Positions 22,837 through 30,566 of a stretch of 43,854 bases of DNA are shown here, piece after piece. The notes under the pieces are model-generated. The model had not been told where the DNA came from. It did no database searches and worked only from the letters and a program-made list of their open reading frames with translations. Positions within the stretch are counted from its first letter, which is position 1, and the number at the start of each line of letters is the position of its first letter. A program made the translations under genes and the position numbers. This DNA is from 02-FULL-45-11b sp041663485 (GTDB taxonomy: Bacteria; Patescibacteriota; Patescibacteriia; Buchananbacterales; UBA6539): contig JBAYMO010000009.1 of NCBI GenBank assembly GCA_041663485.1, forward strand, positions 1 to 43,854, given 5' to 3'.

Positions 22837-25566
22837 ATGAGTTTAACCAGTTTGATTTTCGGTGATGCCAATGAAAAATATCTTAAAAAGCTTTGGCCCA
22901 CGGTGGAGCAGATAAATTCTTTAGAGAAAAAATATATAAATTTCTCCGACCAGGATTTTAAAGCTCAGACCGAAAAATTTAAGGAAGAATTAAAAAGCGG
23001 TAAAACGGTTGATGATATTTTACCGGAAGCTTTTGCTTGCGTCAGAGAGGCGGCCAAAAGAACTTTGGGTCTGCGTCATTACGACGTTCAGCTTTTGGCC
23101 GGTATTGCTTTGCATAAGGGTCAAATTGCCGAACAAAAAACCGGTGAAGGTAAGACTTTATCGGCCACCACGGCGGTTTATCTAAACGCGCTAGAGGGCA
23201 AAGGAACTCATTTAATTACCGTTAATGATTATTTATCTAGGCGCGATTGCGGTTGGATGGGTCCGATTTATGATTTTTTGGGTGTGTCTTGCGGCGTGAT
23301 TATTCATGACCAAGCTTTTTTGTTTAATCCGAATTTTACTGATGAAAATACCAGCGATGAACGCTTAATTCATTTGCGTCCGGCCGCCCGAAAAGAGGTC
23401 TACAATGCCGATATTACTTATGGTACCAACAATGAATTTGGTTTTGACTATTTGCGCGACAATATGGTTCAGGAATTACCGCAGGCGGTTCAGCGCGATT
23501 TGCATTATGCCATTGTTGACGAAGTTGATAGTATCCTAATTGATGAAGCCAGAACGCCGTTAATTATCTCTTCGCCTGACATGGATTCAACCGATAAGTA
23601 TCAGAAGTTTGCTCAGCTGGTAACCCAACTTAGGGAAAACGAAGATTATAACATTGACGAAAAGATGCGAGCCGCGACTTTGTCCGAAGGTGGCATTGCC
23701 AAAATGGAAAAATTATTGGGCATGGAAAATATCTATACCGAGGGCGGTTTGTCGGAAGTCCATCACATAGAACAGGCTTTGCGCGCCCATGCTTTATTTA
23801 AACTAGATCGCGATTATGTGGTTAAAGACGGCGAGGTAATTATCATTGATGAGTTTACCGGCCGGATGATGTACGGCCGTCGTTACAGCGAGGGTTTGCA
23901 TCAGGCCATTGAAGCCAAAGAAGGCGTTAAAGTTCAGCGTGAAAGCCGGACTTTAGCCACGATATCTTTTCAGAATTATTTTCGTTTGTATAAAAAATTA
24001 GCCGGTATGACCGGTACGGCCGCCACGGAAGCTGAAGAATTTTCTAAAATTTATAAATTGGATGTGACGGTTATTCCCACCAACAAAAGAATGGCCAGAA
24101 AAGATTTGCCTGACAGAATTTATAAAAATGAAATGGCCAAGTATATGGCTGTGGTGCGCGAAACCAAGCATCGCCATGAATTGGGTCAGCCGGTTTTAAT
24201 TGGTACTATTTCGATTGAAAAAAATGAATTGCTGGGTCAGCTTTTGATCCGCGAAGGCATCCAGCCGCAAATTTTGAATGCTAAGTTTCATGAAAAGGAA
24301 GCGCAGATTATTGCCGATGCCGGTAAATTCGGCGCGGTTACGGTGGCGACTAATATGGCGGGTCGCGGGGTGGACATTAAATTGGGCGGGGAAGATGCCA
24401 CGGAGGAAGACGAAAGAAAAGTTAAAGATTTGGGCGGTTTGTTTATCTTGGGCACGGAGCGTCATGAATCACGACGCATTGATAATCAGCTGCGCGGTCG
24501 CGGTGGCCGGCAAGGCGACCCAGGTGCTTCGCAGTTCTACGTTTGCTTGGATGATGATTTGATGAGGATTTTCGGTGGCGAAAGAATTAAAAAAGTCATG
24601 GAAACTTTAAAAGTTCCGGAAGATATGCCGATTGAAAATCGCATGATTTCACGTTCATTGGAAGCGGCGCAGCATAAAGTTGAAGGCTTTCATTTTGATA
24701 CCCGTAAAAATTTAGTGGAATATGATGATGTTTTAAATAAACATCGGGAAACTATTTATCGCAAACGTGATGAAATTTTGAATTTGGAAAATTTAAAAGA
24801 TAATCTTTTGAATTTGGTTAAAGAAGAAATTACTGAGGTTGTGTCTTTTCACACGGCCAGTGGCGATGAAAATTCGTGGAATTTGGAAGAAATTTATGAA
24901 GTGGCTGGCACTATCTTTAATGTTTCTAAAGATTTGCGCGTAAAATTAGCTGATATCACTGCCGACGCCGGAACTGATATTGAAGATGCTTCGGCGCGCG
25001 GACGTTTGATCGGCTATTTGTACAAATTAGCGGTGCTGGCATACAACGATTTAGAAGAACAAGTGATTAAATCGATTAACCGTGATGATGCGATGCGTCA
25101 AGTAGAAAAAGGCATTATGTTGCGCAGCATTGATACGCTATGGATTGAACACTTGGAAGCGATTGATCATTTACGCACCGGCATTGGTTTGCGTGGCTAC
25201 GGCCAGCGCGATCCGCTCGTGGAATATAAAAAAGAAGCCTACGGCATGTTCAGGGAATTATTAGTCATGATTCGCAAGCAAATTGTTTACAGTATCTATA
25301 AAATTGGCGTTGCGACGCAGTTGGCGCCATCGGCCATGGCTCAGCCGGCCAATTTAACTTTTAACGCGCCGGCTAAAACTATGGAAAAGGGTCAGTCAGC
25401 TATAATGCAAGCCGCGCAAAATACGCCCCAGGCCAAAGAGATTCAAGGTCGTGAAGCATCCACTGTAATTAATCAGCAGACTCACTATGCGGGAGCTAGA
25501 GTTGGTCGCAATGATTTATGCCCATGCGGATCGGGTAAAAAGTTTAAGCAGTGCCATGGGAAATAA
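22837..25566 (+). CDS. secA: Preprotein translocase ATPase SecA
   Basis: 909-residue motor that pushes unfolded proteins through SecYEG. Walker A GEGKT at 103-107, Walker B/DEAD-like VDEVDSILIDEARTPL, VTVATNMAGRGVDIKLGG, and the arginine-finger motif RQLRGRGGRQGDPG-type sequence (here NQLRGRGGRQGDPG) are intact. The C-terminus carries a SEC-C zinc motif, CPCGSGKKFKQCHG, that binds SecB or ribosomes in other bacteria. The central region is longer than a minimal SecA but within the normal range. The 3' end overlaps the next gene by 11 nt. Confidence 0.97.
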   Translation: MSLTSLIFGDANEKYLKKLWPTVEQINSLEKKYINFSDQDFKAQTEKFKEELKSGKTVDDILPEAFACVREAAKRTLGLRHYDVQLLAGIALHKGQIAEQKTGEGKTLSATTAVYLNALEGKGTHLITVNDYLSRRDCGWMGPIYDFLGVSCGVIIHDQAFLFNPNFTDENTSDERLIHLRPAARKEVYNADITYGTNNEFGFDYLRDNMVQELPQAVQRDLHYAIVDEVDSILIDEARTPLIISSPDMDSTDKYQKFAQLVTQLRENEDYNIDEKMRAATLSEGGIAKMEKLLGMENIYTEGGLSEVHHIEQALRAHALFKLDRDYVVKDGEVIIIDEFTGRMMYGRRYSEGLHQAIEAKEGVKVQRESRTLATISFQNYFRLYKKLAGMTGTAATEAEEFSKIYKLDVTVIPTNKRMARKDLPDRIYKNEMAKYMAVVRETKHRHELGQPVLIGTISIEKNELLGQLLIREGIQPQILNAKFHEKEAQIIADAGKFGAVTVATNMAGRGVDIKLGGEDATEEDERKVKDLGGLFILGTERHESRRIDNQLRGRGGRQGDPGASQFYVCLDDDLMRIFGGERIKKVMETLKVPEDMPIENRMISRSLEAAQHKVEGFHFDTRKNLVEYDDVLNKHRETIYRKRDEILNLENLKDNLLNLVKEEITEVVSFHTASGDENSWNLEEIYEVAGTIFNVSKDLRVKLADITADAGTDIEDASARGRLIGYLYKLAVLAYNDLEEQVIKSINRDDAMRQVEKGIMLRSIDTLWIEHLEAIDHLRTGIGLRGYGQRDPLVEYKKEAYGMFRELLVMIRKQIVYSIYKIGVATQLAPSAMAQPANLTFNAPAKTMEKGQSAIMQAAQNTPQAKEIQGREASTVINQQTHYAGARVGRNDLCPCGSGKKFKQCHGK

Positions 25567-25939
25567 TAATGCAAAAATTTATAGAAAAGGTGAAGAGAAT
25601 GCAATTAATCTTGTTGCCAAAATTTTAAAAACCAAAAATTTTGAAAGAAATAAAGGAGTATTTGATTGGCTTCGAGGTGACACTGGAATGAAGTTAAGGG
25701 TGGATGCATATTTTCCAACGAAAAATCTTGTACTTGAATATCATGGCGCCCAGCATTTTAGAGAGAATAAACTTATGGACAGAAGGAAAGGAAGAGCTAA
25801 GCAGAGAAGAAAGTACACAAAACTACGGCAAAAATTTATTCCGATGCATGGGTTAAAATTATTGGAGGTTAGTTACGATGAACCACTTACCACCGAGCAT
25901 ATTAAAAATAGACTCATGCAGTTGGGTTGTAAAATATAA
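25556..25939 (+). CDS. PD-(D/E)XK nuclease-like small protein
   Basis: 127 residues from the ATG at 25556, which lies in the last codons of secA (11-nt overlap). The core VDAYFPTKNLVLEYHGAQHF shows the Asp...Glu pattern of the PD-(D/E)XK/DUF559-type nuclease fold (D in VDAYF, E in LEYHG), followed by a basic helix, RRKGRAKQRRKYTKL, and a strand LKLLEVSYDE. Similar small Vsr-like or homing-type nuclease domains occur singly in many genomes. Function here is unknown. It opens an accessory stretch running to about 30.5 kb. Confidence 0.65.
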   Translation: MGNNNAKIYRKGEENAINLVAKILKTKNFERNKGVFDWLRGDTGMKLRVDAYFPTKNLVLEYHGAQHFRENKLMDRRKGRAKQRRKYTKLRQKFIPMHGLKLLEVSYDEPLTTEHIKNRLMQLGCKI

Positions 25940-25958
25940 GTAGCGTAATGGGAAATAA

Positions 25959-26399
25959 ATGAAAAGAATATTTTACAAATTAGTTAATCCGATCAGAAAA
26001 TTATACTGGTTTGTATTTAGACCAAAAACAGCGGGTGTAAAAGTTCTTGTTGAATATGATGAAAGAATTTTAATGATAAAGAATGCCTATGGCAAAAGCA
26101 TTTGGACTTTCCCCGGAGGTGCGGTTAAAAAAAATGAATTACCTGAAAATGCTGCCAAAAGAGAAGTGGCTGAAGAGGTTGGGCTTAAACTTCATGAATT
26201 AATAAGTATTGGTCAAATTCAAAGTACTCGTGAGCACAAAAAAGACACAATCTATTGTTACTCGGCTAGCAGTACTAATGAAAAAGTTGAAATTGACCCG
26301 AGCGAAATCCAGACGTTTAATTGGTTTAATAAAAATGAATTGCCCTCTGAAATATCATCCATTGCTCAAGAAATTATATCTTTGTATTTAAAGAAATAA
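25959..26399 (+). CDS. Nudix hydrolase
   Basis: 146 residues with a perfect Nudix box: G at the start of GAVKKNE, then LPENAAK and REVAEEVGL, fitting Gx5Ex7REUxEExGU. A hydrophobic/basic N-terminal stretch (KRIFYKLVNPIRKLYWFVFR) precedes the fold, perhaps a membrane contact. Substrate cannot be told from the sequence. A remnant of a different Nudix gene follows directly. Confidence 0.88.
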   Translation: MKRIFYKLVNPIRKLYWFVFRPKTAGVKVLVEYDERILMIKNAYGKSIWTFPGGAVKKNELPENAAKREVAEEVGLKLHELISIGQIQSTREHKKDTIYCYSASSTNEKVEIDPSEIQTFNWFNKNELPSEISSIAQEIISLYLKK

Positions 26400-26422
26400 A
26401 TTCGCATGTCTCAAAAAAATAG

Positions 26423-26646
26423 CAAAAATATTACGTCGTAGTTCATATTAAAGCCTTGGTTTGGACGGGGGAGCCGAAAGTGATGGAACCTGAAAAATGT
26501 TTAGAAGTTGGCTGGTTTGATTTGGACAAATTACTCGAGCCATTATTACTATCCAATCATAATTTTTAGCCGGTAATCCCAAATGTTTATGTGGCAGCCA
26601 AAAGGATTTTAGTCAATGTCATGGCAGTAAAAATTTTAAGTTATGA
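26423..26646 (+). pseudogene. Remnant of a Nudix-SEC-C fusion gene
   Basis: From 26423 an open stretch without a start codon reads YYVVVHIKALVWTGEPKVME and on to EVGWFDLDKL, the C-terminal half of a Nudix hydrolase, and stops at TAG 26567-26569. In the next frame, from 26569, it continues at once as AGNPKCLCGSQKDFSQCHG, a SEC-C zinc motif (CxC...CH) like that at the end of secA, and stops at TGA 26644-26646. One extra T in the run 26563-26567 would join the two frames. The Nudix box half is missing. The final TGA overlaps the ATG of the next gene (ATGA), as a functional neighbour would. Confidence 0.75.
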
Positions 26647-27167
26647 TTAAATTTGTCAAACCAACAATAAAATATCAAAAAACTTTTTTGGCCGGCGTTA
26701 AAGAGATTCAAAAAGTTGATAAAGAATTGCACATGGATTTGCAGTTGCTTGATTTGGTTGCAGTCAAAAAAGATTTTAAATCATACCTAAAAAAAATTAG
26801 AGAAAGAGAAAAGGGAATCAATTTGCCCCAAGGTTATATTTCCAGTTCTGATTATTGGCTAATTGTTAATAATCAGTTCGCTGGCAAAGCGGCTTTGCGC
26901 CACAAATTAACTTCCGATTTAAAGAAAAGCGGTGGCCATATTGGCTACATTATCAGGCCGAGTTTCAGAAAAAAAGGTTATGGTACTAAAATTCTTCAGT
27001 TGGCACTACTTAAGGCTAAAAAACTCGGGCTAAAAAAAGTTTTAATGACTTGCGATGACACCAATACTGGTTCACAAAAAATTATTGAAAAAAATGGCGG
27101 CGTTTTGGAAAATAAAATCATGGTTAATAATAAGCTTAAGAGACGATATTGGATTAGTTTAGAATAA
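26643..27167 (+). CDS. GNAT-family N-acetyltransferase
   Basis: 174 residues. Acetyl-CoA-binding motif A is IGYIIRPSFRKKGYGTKILQ (V/I-x-x-x-x-R-x-x-G-x-G/A form), then KLGLKKVLMTCDDTNTGSQ and IIEKNGG, the GNAT motif B. The order matches small-molecule or peptide acetyltransferases; substrate unknown. The ATG overlaps the stop of the preceding pseudogene. Confidence 0.9.
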   Translation: MIKFVKPTIKYQKTFLAGVKEIQKVDKELHMDLQLLDLVAVKKDFKSYLKKIREREKGINLPQGYISSSDYWLIVNNQFAGKAALRHKLTSDLKKSGGHIGYIIRPSFRKKGYGTKILQLALLKAKKLGLKKVLMTCDDTNTGSQKIIEKNGGVLENKIMVNNKLKRRYWISLE

Positions 27168-27171
27168 AATT

Positions 27172-27465
27172 GTGAAAGATAAATCTTATTGTGTTTATTT
27201 GATGAGTAACAAAAGCGGAAGTGTTATTTATACTGGTGTGACAAATGATCTGGAGAGAAGGGTGTATGTGCATAAAAATAAAGTTGTTAAAGGTTTTACT
27301 TCAAGATATAATGTAAATAAATTAGTTTATTTTGAAGAATTCGGCTATATTGGTGAAGCAATTTTGCGGAAAAAATAAATTAAAGAAGGCTCTCGCCAAG
27401 ATAAAATTAATTTGATTATCAAAGATAATTCACAGTGGCAGGACTTGAGTATTGATCGGTATTAG
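27172..27465 (+). pseudogene. GIY-YIG nuclease-domain gene with premature stop
   Basis: Starts with GTG at 27172. CVYLMSNKSGSVIYTGVTND is the GIY-YIG core in its VYL...YTG form, followed by LERRVYVHKN and GFTSRYNVNKLVYFEEF, all typical of the small YhbQ/URI-type proteins. TAA at 27376-27378 ends the frame at AILRKK. The same frame then continues without shift as IKEGSRQDKINLIIKDNSQW to TAG 27463-27465, which is the conserved family C-terminus. The TAA stands where the family has Gln (…REKQIK…), so a single C-to-T change explains it. Either a recent pseudogene or a truncated 68-residue protein. Confidence 0.8.
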
Positions 27466-27466
27466 A

Positions 27467-27589
27467 GATTGCTTCGTCGGTCGCCTTCGGCGACCTTCTC
27501 GCAATGACAAATGAATGGTTAATGCTTTACTTTCCTTTTTTGTCATTGCGAGGAGCGACCCCGCCACGCGGGGTCGCGACGAAGCAATC
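27467..27589. repeat. 123-bp palindromic repeat element (MITE/REP-like)
   Basis: Terminal inverted repeats GATTGCTTCGTCG (27467-27479) and CGACGAAGCAATC (27577-27589) are perfect over 13 bp. An inner inverted pair, CTCGCAATGACAAA and TTTGTCATTGCGAG, lies near 27498-27511 and 27539-27552. Each arm also holds its own small hairpin: GTCGCC-TTC-GGCGAC (27480-27494) and GCGACCCCG-CCACG-CGGGGTCGC (27555-27577). It contains no ORF. From memory, sequences of the type GATTGCTTCG...CTCGCAATGAC recur in many unrelated bacterial genomes; this was not checked. Confidence 0.85.
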
Positions 27590-27591
27590 CC

Positions 27592-28065
27592 ATGAATATT
27601 TTTTACACAAGTAAGCAATTTATGTCAGAAGTTTTACCCGCTCAAATTTTTTATATTTATTTTTCTCCTTATACGGCGCATGCTATTGAAGTTGATGGCA
27701 TAGTTTATCCGACTGTGGAACATGCCTATCAATGCCAGCGCTATAATAATTCAGAAATTATCAATGAAATTAAGTCAGCAACCAGCCCTTTGAAAGCTTG
27801 GCAGGTATCATCAAAGTATAAAAATCAAGAGATAAGTGACTTTCAGCAAAAAAAAGTTGAGATTATGAAAAGTCTGATGCGTCTTAAGGCCTTACAACAC
27901 GAAGAAGTCAAAAAGGCTTTGCTTGATTCCGGCGAGGCAAAAATTGTTAAACATATTTATACTTTTCCGCCGGGCGATGGTTTTTGGGATGATGGTCAAA
28001 GTGGCGAGGGTCAAAACATTATGGGCCAGATTTGGATGGAGCTCAGAGAAGAATTAAAAAAATAG
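27592..28065 (+). CDS. NADAR-family protein (YbiA/DUF1768-like)
   Basis: 157 residues from the ATG at 27592, 2 nt after the repeat; ATG 27622 (MSEVLPAQIF, 147 residues) is an equally good start. Family motifs: IEVDGIVYPTVEHAYQCQRY, a SPLKAWQ stretch, MKSLMRLKALQHEEVKKALL, and GDGFWDDGQSGEGQNIMGQI. NADAR proteins act on ADP-ribose-type ligands; some remove ADP-ribose from guanine in DNA, others act in riboflavin-related chemistry. It heads a run of closely packed genes ending at the terminator at 30473. Confidence 0.88.
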   Translation: MNIFYTSKQFMSEVLPAQIFYIYFSPYTAHAIEVDGIVYPTVEHAYQCQRYNNSEIINEIKSATSPLKAWQVSSKYKNQEISDFQQKKVEIMKSLMRLKALQHEEVKKALLDSGEAKIVKHIYTFPPGDGFWDDGQSGEGQNIMGQIWMELREELKK

Positions 28066-28076
28066 ACATTTTGTTT

Positions 28077-28877
28077 ATGCCAAAAGATTATAAACCCCAT
28101 CTGCCGGTAAATAAAAAGTATTGGCAAACGGTTAGCGACATGATTGTTTCAAAAAAGCCCATTGAAGATATTAATTTTTCGTTACTTAATCAAGCCTTGC
28201 TTGATTTAGGCATTAACCAAAATTCTTATCAATATGTTTCTGCTGAAAATTTTATTGATAAAGAAAAAGTTGATCAATTAGTAGACGAATCTTTTGTTTT
28301 GTTATCAAGTCCTATTCTGTTTTCTAAAAATAAAGAAAAAGCTCGTCAGGCCTGGGATTATTTAGCTGAATCGGATCCGCTCGAGAAAGCTGACTTGATT
28401 TTTGTTTTTGGCGGCGCTGGTGATAACCGCATTAAAGCGGCGGTAAAATTATTTCAAGACGGTTGGGCTGATAAAATTATGTTTTCCGGCCAAAAAGCTT
28501 CTTATATGCCTGATGTTGATATACCCGAGGCTGAGTATTATCGTCAGCAAGCCATAAAAATGGATATACCGGCCGAGGCCATTATTGTTGAAGTTGAGGC
28601 CATTAACACGCCGGAGAATGCCGTTAATTCTCTTAAAGTTTTTCAATCTCTAAATTTTTTTCCGAAAACTATTATTCTTGTTTCAGCCGAATATCACATG
28701 AAGCGCGCTTATTTAACCTTTAAATCAGTTATGGATTGGCAGCCTAAACTGATTCGTCATAGTACACCTGCCATTGATTGTGCTCGCGACGATTTGGATA
28801 AAAACAAAATCGGCTGGTCTTATCTGATTTATGAATATTTAAAAATTTATTTTGCTCGTTTAATTAAACATTTTTAA
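28077..28877 (+). CDS. YdcF/DUF218-family protein
   Basis: 266 residues from the ATG at 28077 (MPKDYKPHLPVNKKYW), 11 nt after the NADAR gene. The DUF218 core includes ADLIFVFGGAGDNRIKAAVK, DKIMFSGQKAS, the acidic INTPENAVNSLKVF and LVSAEYHMKRAYLTF. E. coli YdcF binds S-adenosylmethionine; other members (SanA, ElyC) affect the envelope. There is no membrane anchor here, so a soluble YdcF-like protein is likelier. Function unknown. Confidence 0.85.
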   Translation: MPKDYKPHLPVNKKYWQTVSDMIVSKKPIEDINFSLLNQALLDLGINQNSYQYVSAENFIDKEKVDQLVDESFVLLSSPILFSKNKEKARQAWDYLAESDPLEKADLIFVFGGAGDNRIKAAVKLFQDGWADKIMFSGQKASYMPDVDIPEAEYYRQQAIKMDIPAEAIIVEVEAINTPENAVNSLKVFQSLNFFPKTIILVSAEYHMKRAYLTFKSVMDWQPKLIRHSTPAIDCARDDLDKNKIGWSYLIYEYLKIYFARLIKHF

Positions 28878-28884
28878 TTATTTT

Positions 28885-29136
28885 ATGGAAAACCTAGAAC
28901 AGAGAATTCAAAAAATTGAAGCAAGAAATAAAAGCGTTGAAATTGATAAAGCCTGGGAAACCAGTTTGACGAGACGTTTACTTTTGGCAATTTTTAGTTA
29001 TATCGCCATTGGGGCGTATCTTTGGGCTATAAATTTGCCTCGGCCATGGATTAATGCCATTGTTCCAGCCGTAGCCTTTATGATTCAAACCTTAACTTTG
29101 CCTTATTTTAAAAAGCTTTGGGCAAAAAATAAATAA
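28885..29136 (+). CDS. Small membrane protein, coiled coil plus two membrane segments
   Basis: 83 residues. N-terminal charged helix (LEQRIQKIEARNKSVEIDKAWETS) predicted as a short coiled coil, then two membrane segments (about 29-48 and 53-72) separated by a PRPWINAIVPAV turn, ending KKLWAKNK. This layout is common among short conserved hypothetical proteins. No function known to me. It lies 7 nt after the YdcF-like gene and 1 nt before the next. Confidence 0.75.
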   Translation: MENLEQRIQKIEARNKSVEIDKAWETSLTRRLLLAIFSYIAIGAYLWAINLPRPWINAIVPAVAFMIQTLTLPYFKKLWAKNK

Positions 29137-29137
29137 T

Positions 29138-29545
29138 ATGCACCTTTTATTATTGCATTGTAAAGAATTTAGTTATAAGCTTGACCATCCGACCCCGATC
29201 GCTGACCGGAATGTTTTTGAAAAAGTTAGTAATTATCAAAATGCTTTGGTGGTTTTTGTCGCGATTGAAAAAGGAGATAAGGGAGAAAAAGTTGATCGGG
29301 CGATTTTAGAAATTATCAAACTGGCTGACACCTTAAAAATTGAAAAAATTATAATTAACCCTTTTGCCCATCTAAGTTCCACCTTGGCGCCAGCTGAACA
29401 AGCTAGAGAATTCAGTCAGCTAATCAGCGATAAACTTAAAGAGAAAACTAAATTATCAATAATCTACACCTCATTTGGTTGGTATAAGAGTTTTGTTATG
29501 GATGTTTTTGGTCATAGTAATTCTCAAACTTGGCGTGAATTTTGA
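29138..29545 (+). CDS. Free-standing archaeal-type threonyl-tRNA synthetase editing domain
   Basis: 135 residues matching the N-terminal editing domain of archaeal ThrRS (DTD-like fold, tRNA_synt_ED) and nothing else. Visible motifs: MHLLLLHCKEFSY, ALVVFVAIEKGD, INPFAHLSSTLAP and SFGWYKSFVMDVFGH. His78 (FAHLS) and Lys117 (FGWYK) match residues used in editing by the Pyrococcus enzyme. In archaea the domain removes Ser from tRNA-Thr. As a separate protein it would work in trans. Bacterial ThrRS uses an unrelated N2 editing domain, so this is an archaeal-type module in a bacterial context. Confidence 0.85.
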   Translation: MHLLLLHCKEFSYKLDHPTPIADRNVFEKVSNYQNALVVFVAIEKGDKGEKVDRAILEIIKLADTLKIEKIIINPFAHLSSTLAPAEQAREFSQLISDKLKEKTKLSIIYTSFGWYKSFVMDVFGHSNSQTWREF

Positions 29546-29547
29546 TT

Positions 29548-30087
29548 ATGGTTAAAATAATTTTTGAATCACACGCGACCACTCTCGACAACGAGGCTCA
29601 TTTGGCCTCCGGTCATTTTGACGTTGAATTATCAGATTTAGGTCGGCAACAAGCTAAAGATTTAGGTCAAAGATATAACGCCGCAGATTTAGCCGCCATT
29701 TTTTGTTCCGACTTAAAACGCTCATATCAGACCGCAGAGATTGCTTTTGCTGGAAAAAATATTAAAATTATTAAAGATGCAAGATTAAGAGAATGTGATT
29801 ATGGCGATTGGCAAAGAAAACCCAGTGAGATGATTGAAGCAATGAAATCGCAGCATATTAGCGTGCCATTTACTAACGGCCAGAGCTACGAACAGACCAC
29901 GCAGAATATGAAAGAATTTTTGCAATGGTTGGAAAAAAATTATGATACTCAAACAGTTTTAATTATTGGCCATCGGGCAACTCAGTACGCTTTAGAAAAT
30001 TTAATCAATCAAATACCGCTGACTCAGATAATAACTCAGCCTTGGCATTGGCAGCCGGGTTGGGTCTATTTATTAGAAAAAATATGA
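29548..30087 (+). CDS. Histidine-phosphatase-superfamily protein with altered RHG motif
   Basis: 179 residues from the ATG at 29548; a TTG 6 nt upstream overlaps the previous stop. Phosphoglycerate-mutase-like fold: His9, the phosphoryl acceptor, is in FESHATTLDNE rather than the usual RHGET; Arg58 in SDLKRSYQTA; Glu82 in RECDYGDWQ; His142 in IGHRATQ. The Arg of RHG is replaced by Ser, so activity may be changed. A subfamily with this kind of SHx motif exists to my knowledge. Substrate unknown. It ends in an ATGA overlap with the next gene. Confidence 0.85.
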   Translation: MVKIIFESHATTLDNEAHLASGHFDVELSDLGRQQAKDLGQRYNAADLAAIFCSDLKRSYQTAEIAFAGKNIKIIKDARLRECDYGDWQRKPSEMIEAMKSQHISVPFTNGQSYEQTTQNMKEFLQWLEKNYDTQTVLIIGHRATQYALENLINQIPLTQIITQPWHWQPGWVYLLEKI

Positions 30088-30452
30088 TCGACAAAAATAA
30101 AACTTATGCTATTATTGGCGCGTCCAATAATTCTGATAAATACGGGTTCAAAGTTTTAAAAGATTTAACCGAAGCTGGCTATAAAGTTTATCCGATTAAT
30201 CCAAAGAATGGCGAAATTTTGGGTTTGAAAGTATACAAAAAAATTGCAGAGGTGCCGGAAAAAATTGACTTTGTGATTTTTGTGGTCCCACCTTCAGTAA
30301 CTGAACAAGTTTTGCCAGAAGTAAAAAAAATGAAAATAGAAAACGTCTGGCTACAGCCAGGCAGCGAGAGTAGTCAGGCCATTGCTTATTGTCAGACTAA
30401 CGGGATTAACTGTATTCATCATGCTTGCATTATGATTGAAAAGAACAAATAA
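30084..30452 (+). CDS. CoA-binding-domain protein (YccU-like)
   Basis: 122 residues from the ATG at 30084, which overlaps the previous stop (ATGA). A single Rossmann CoA-binding domain: YAIIGASNNSDKYGFKVLKD, VYPINPKNGEILGLKVYK, DFVIFVVPPSVTEQVLPEV, NVWLQPGSES. Stand-alone proteins of this type bind CoA or acyl-CoA; role unclear. Last gene of the operon before the terminator at 30473. Confidence 0.9.
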   Translation: MIDKNKTYAIIGASNNSDKYGFKVLKDLTEAGYKVYPINPKNGEILGLKVYKKIAEVPEKIDFVIFVVPPSVTEQVLPEVKKMKIENVWLQPGSESSQAIAYCQTNGINCIHHACIMIEKNK

Positions 30453-30472
30453 TTTTAATTTATTATTTTTTT

Positions 30473-30494
30473 AAGTCCCAATGTGGACTTTTTT
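30473..30494 (+). terminator. Terminator of the NADAR-CoA-binding operon
   Basis: 6-bp stem AAGTCC/GGACTT (30473-30478/30485-30490), loop CAATGT, followed by TTTT. The next promoter's -35 begins 2 nt after it. Confidence 0.7.
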
Positions 30495-30495
30495 A

Positions 30496-30524
30496 TTGAC
30501 AAAACAATGATTTATATTTAATCT
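30496..30524 (+). promoter_or_regulatory. Promoter of the G+C-rich gene at 30567
   Basis: TTGACA (30496-30501), 17-bp spacer, TAATCT (30519-30524, weak). The rplJ promoter has the same -10, TAATCT. The leader is about 36 nt with GGAGG at 30554-30558. Confidence 0.55.
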
Positions 30525-30566
30525 AATTTAGAGCTTAACCGTGGTCAAACCTTGGAGGATGCACCT

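Noticed and set aside
24278..24562. 94-residue ORF in another frame of secA
   Set aside because: Lies wholly inside the conserved motor domain of secA; shadow frame.
30084..30452. UGA recoded as glycine
   Set aside because: UGA acts as a stop in ATGA overlaps (30084, 42321, 26643), and no conserved Gly position is filled by UGA.
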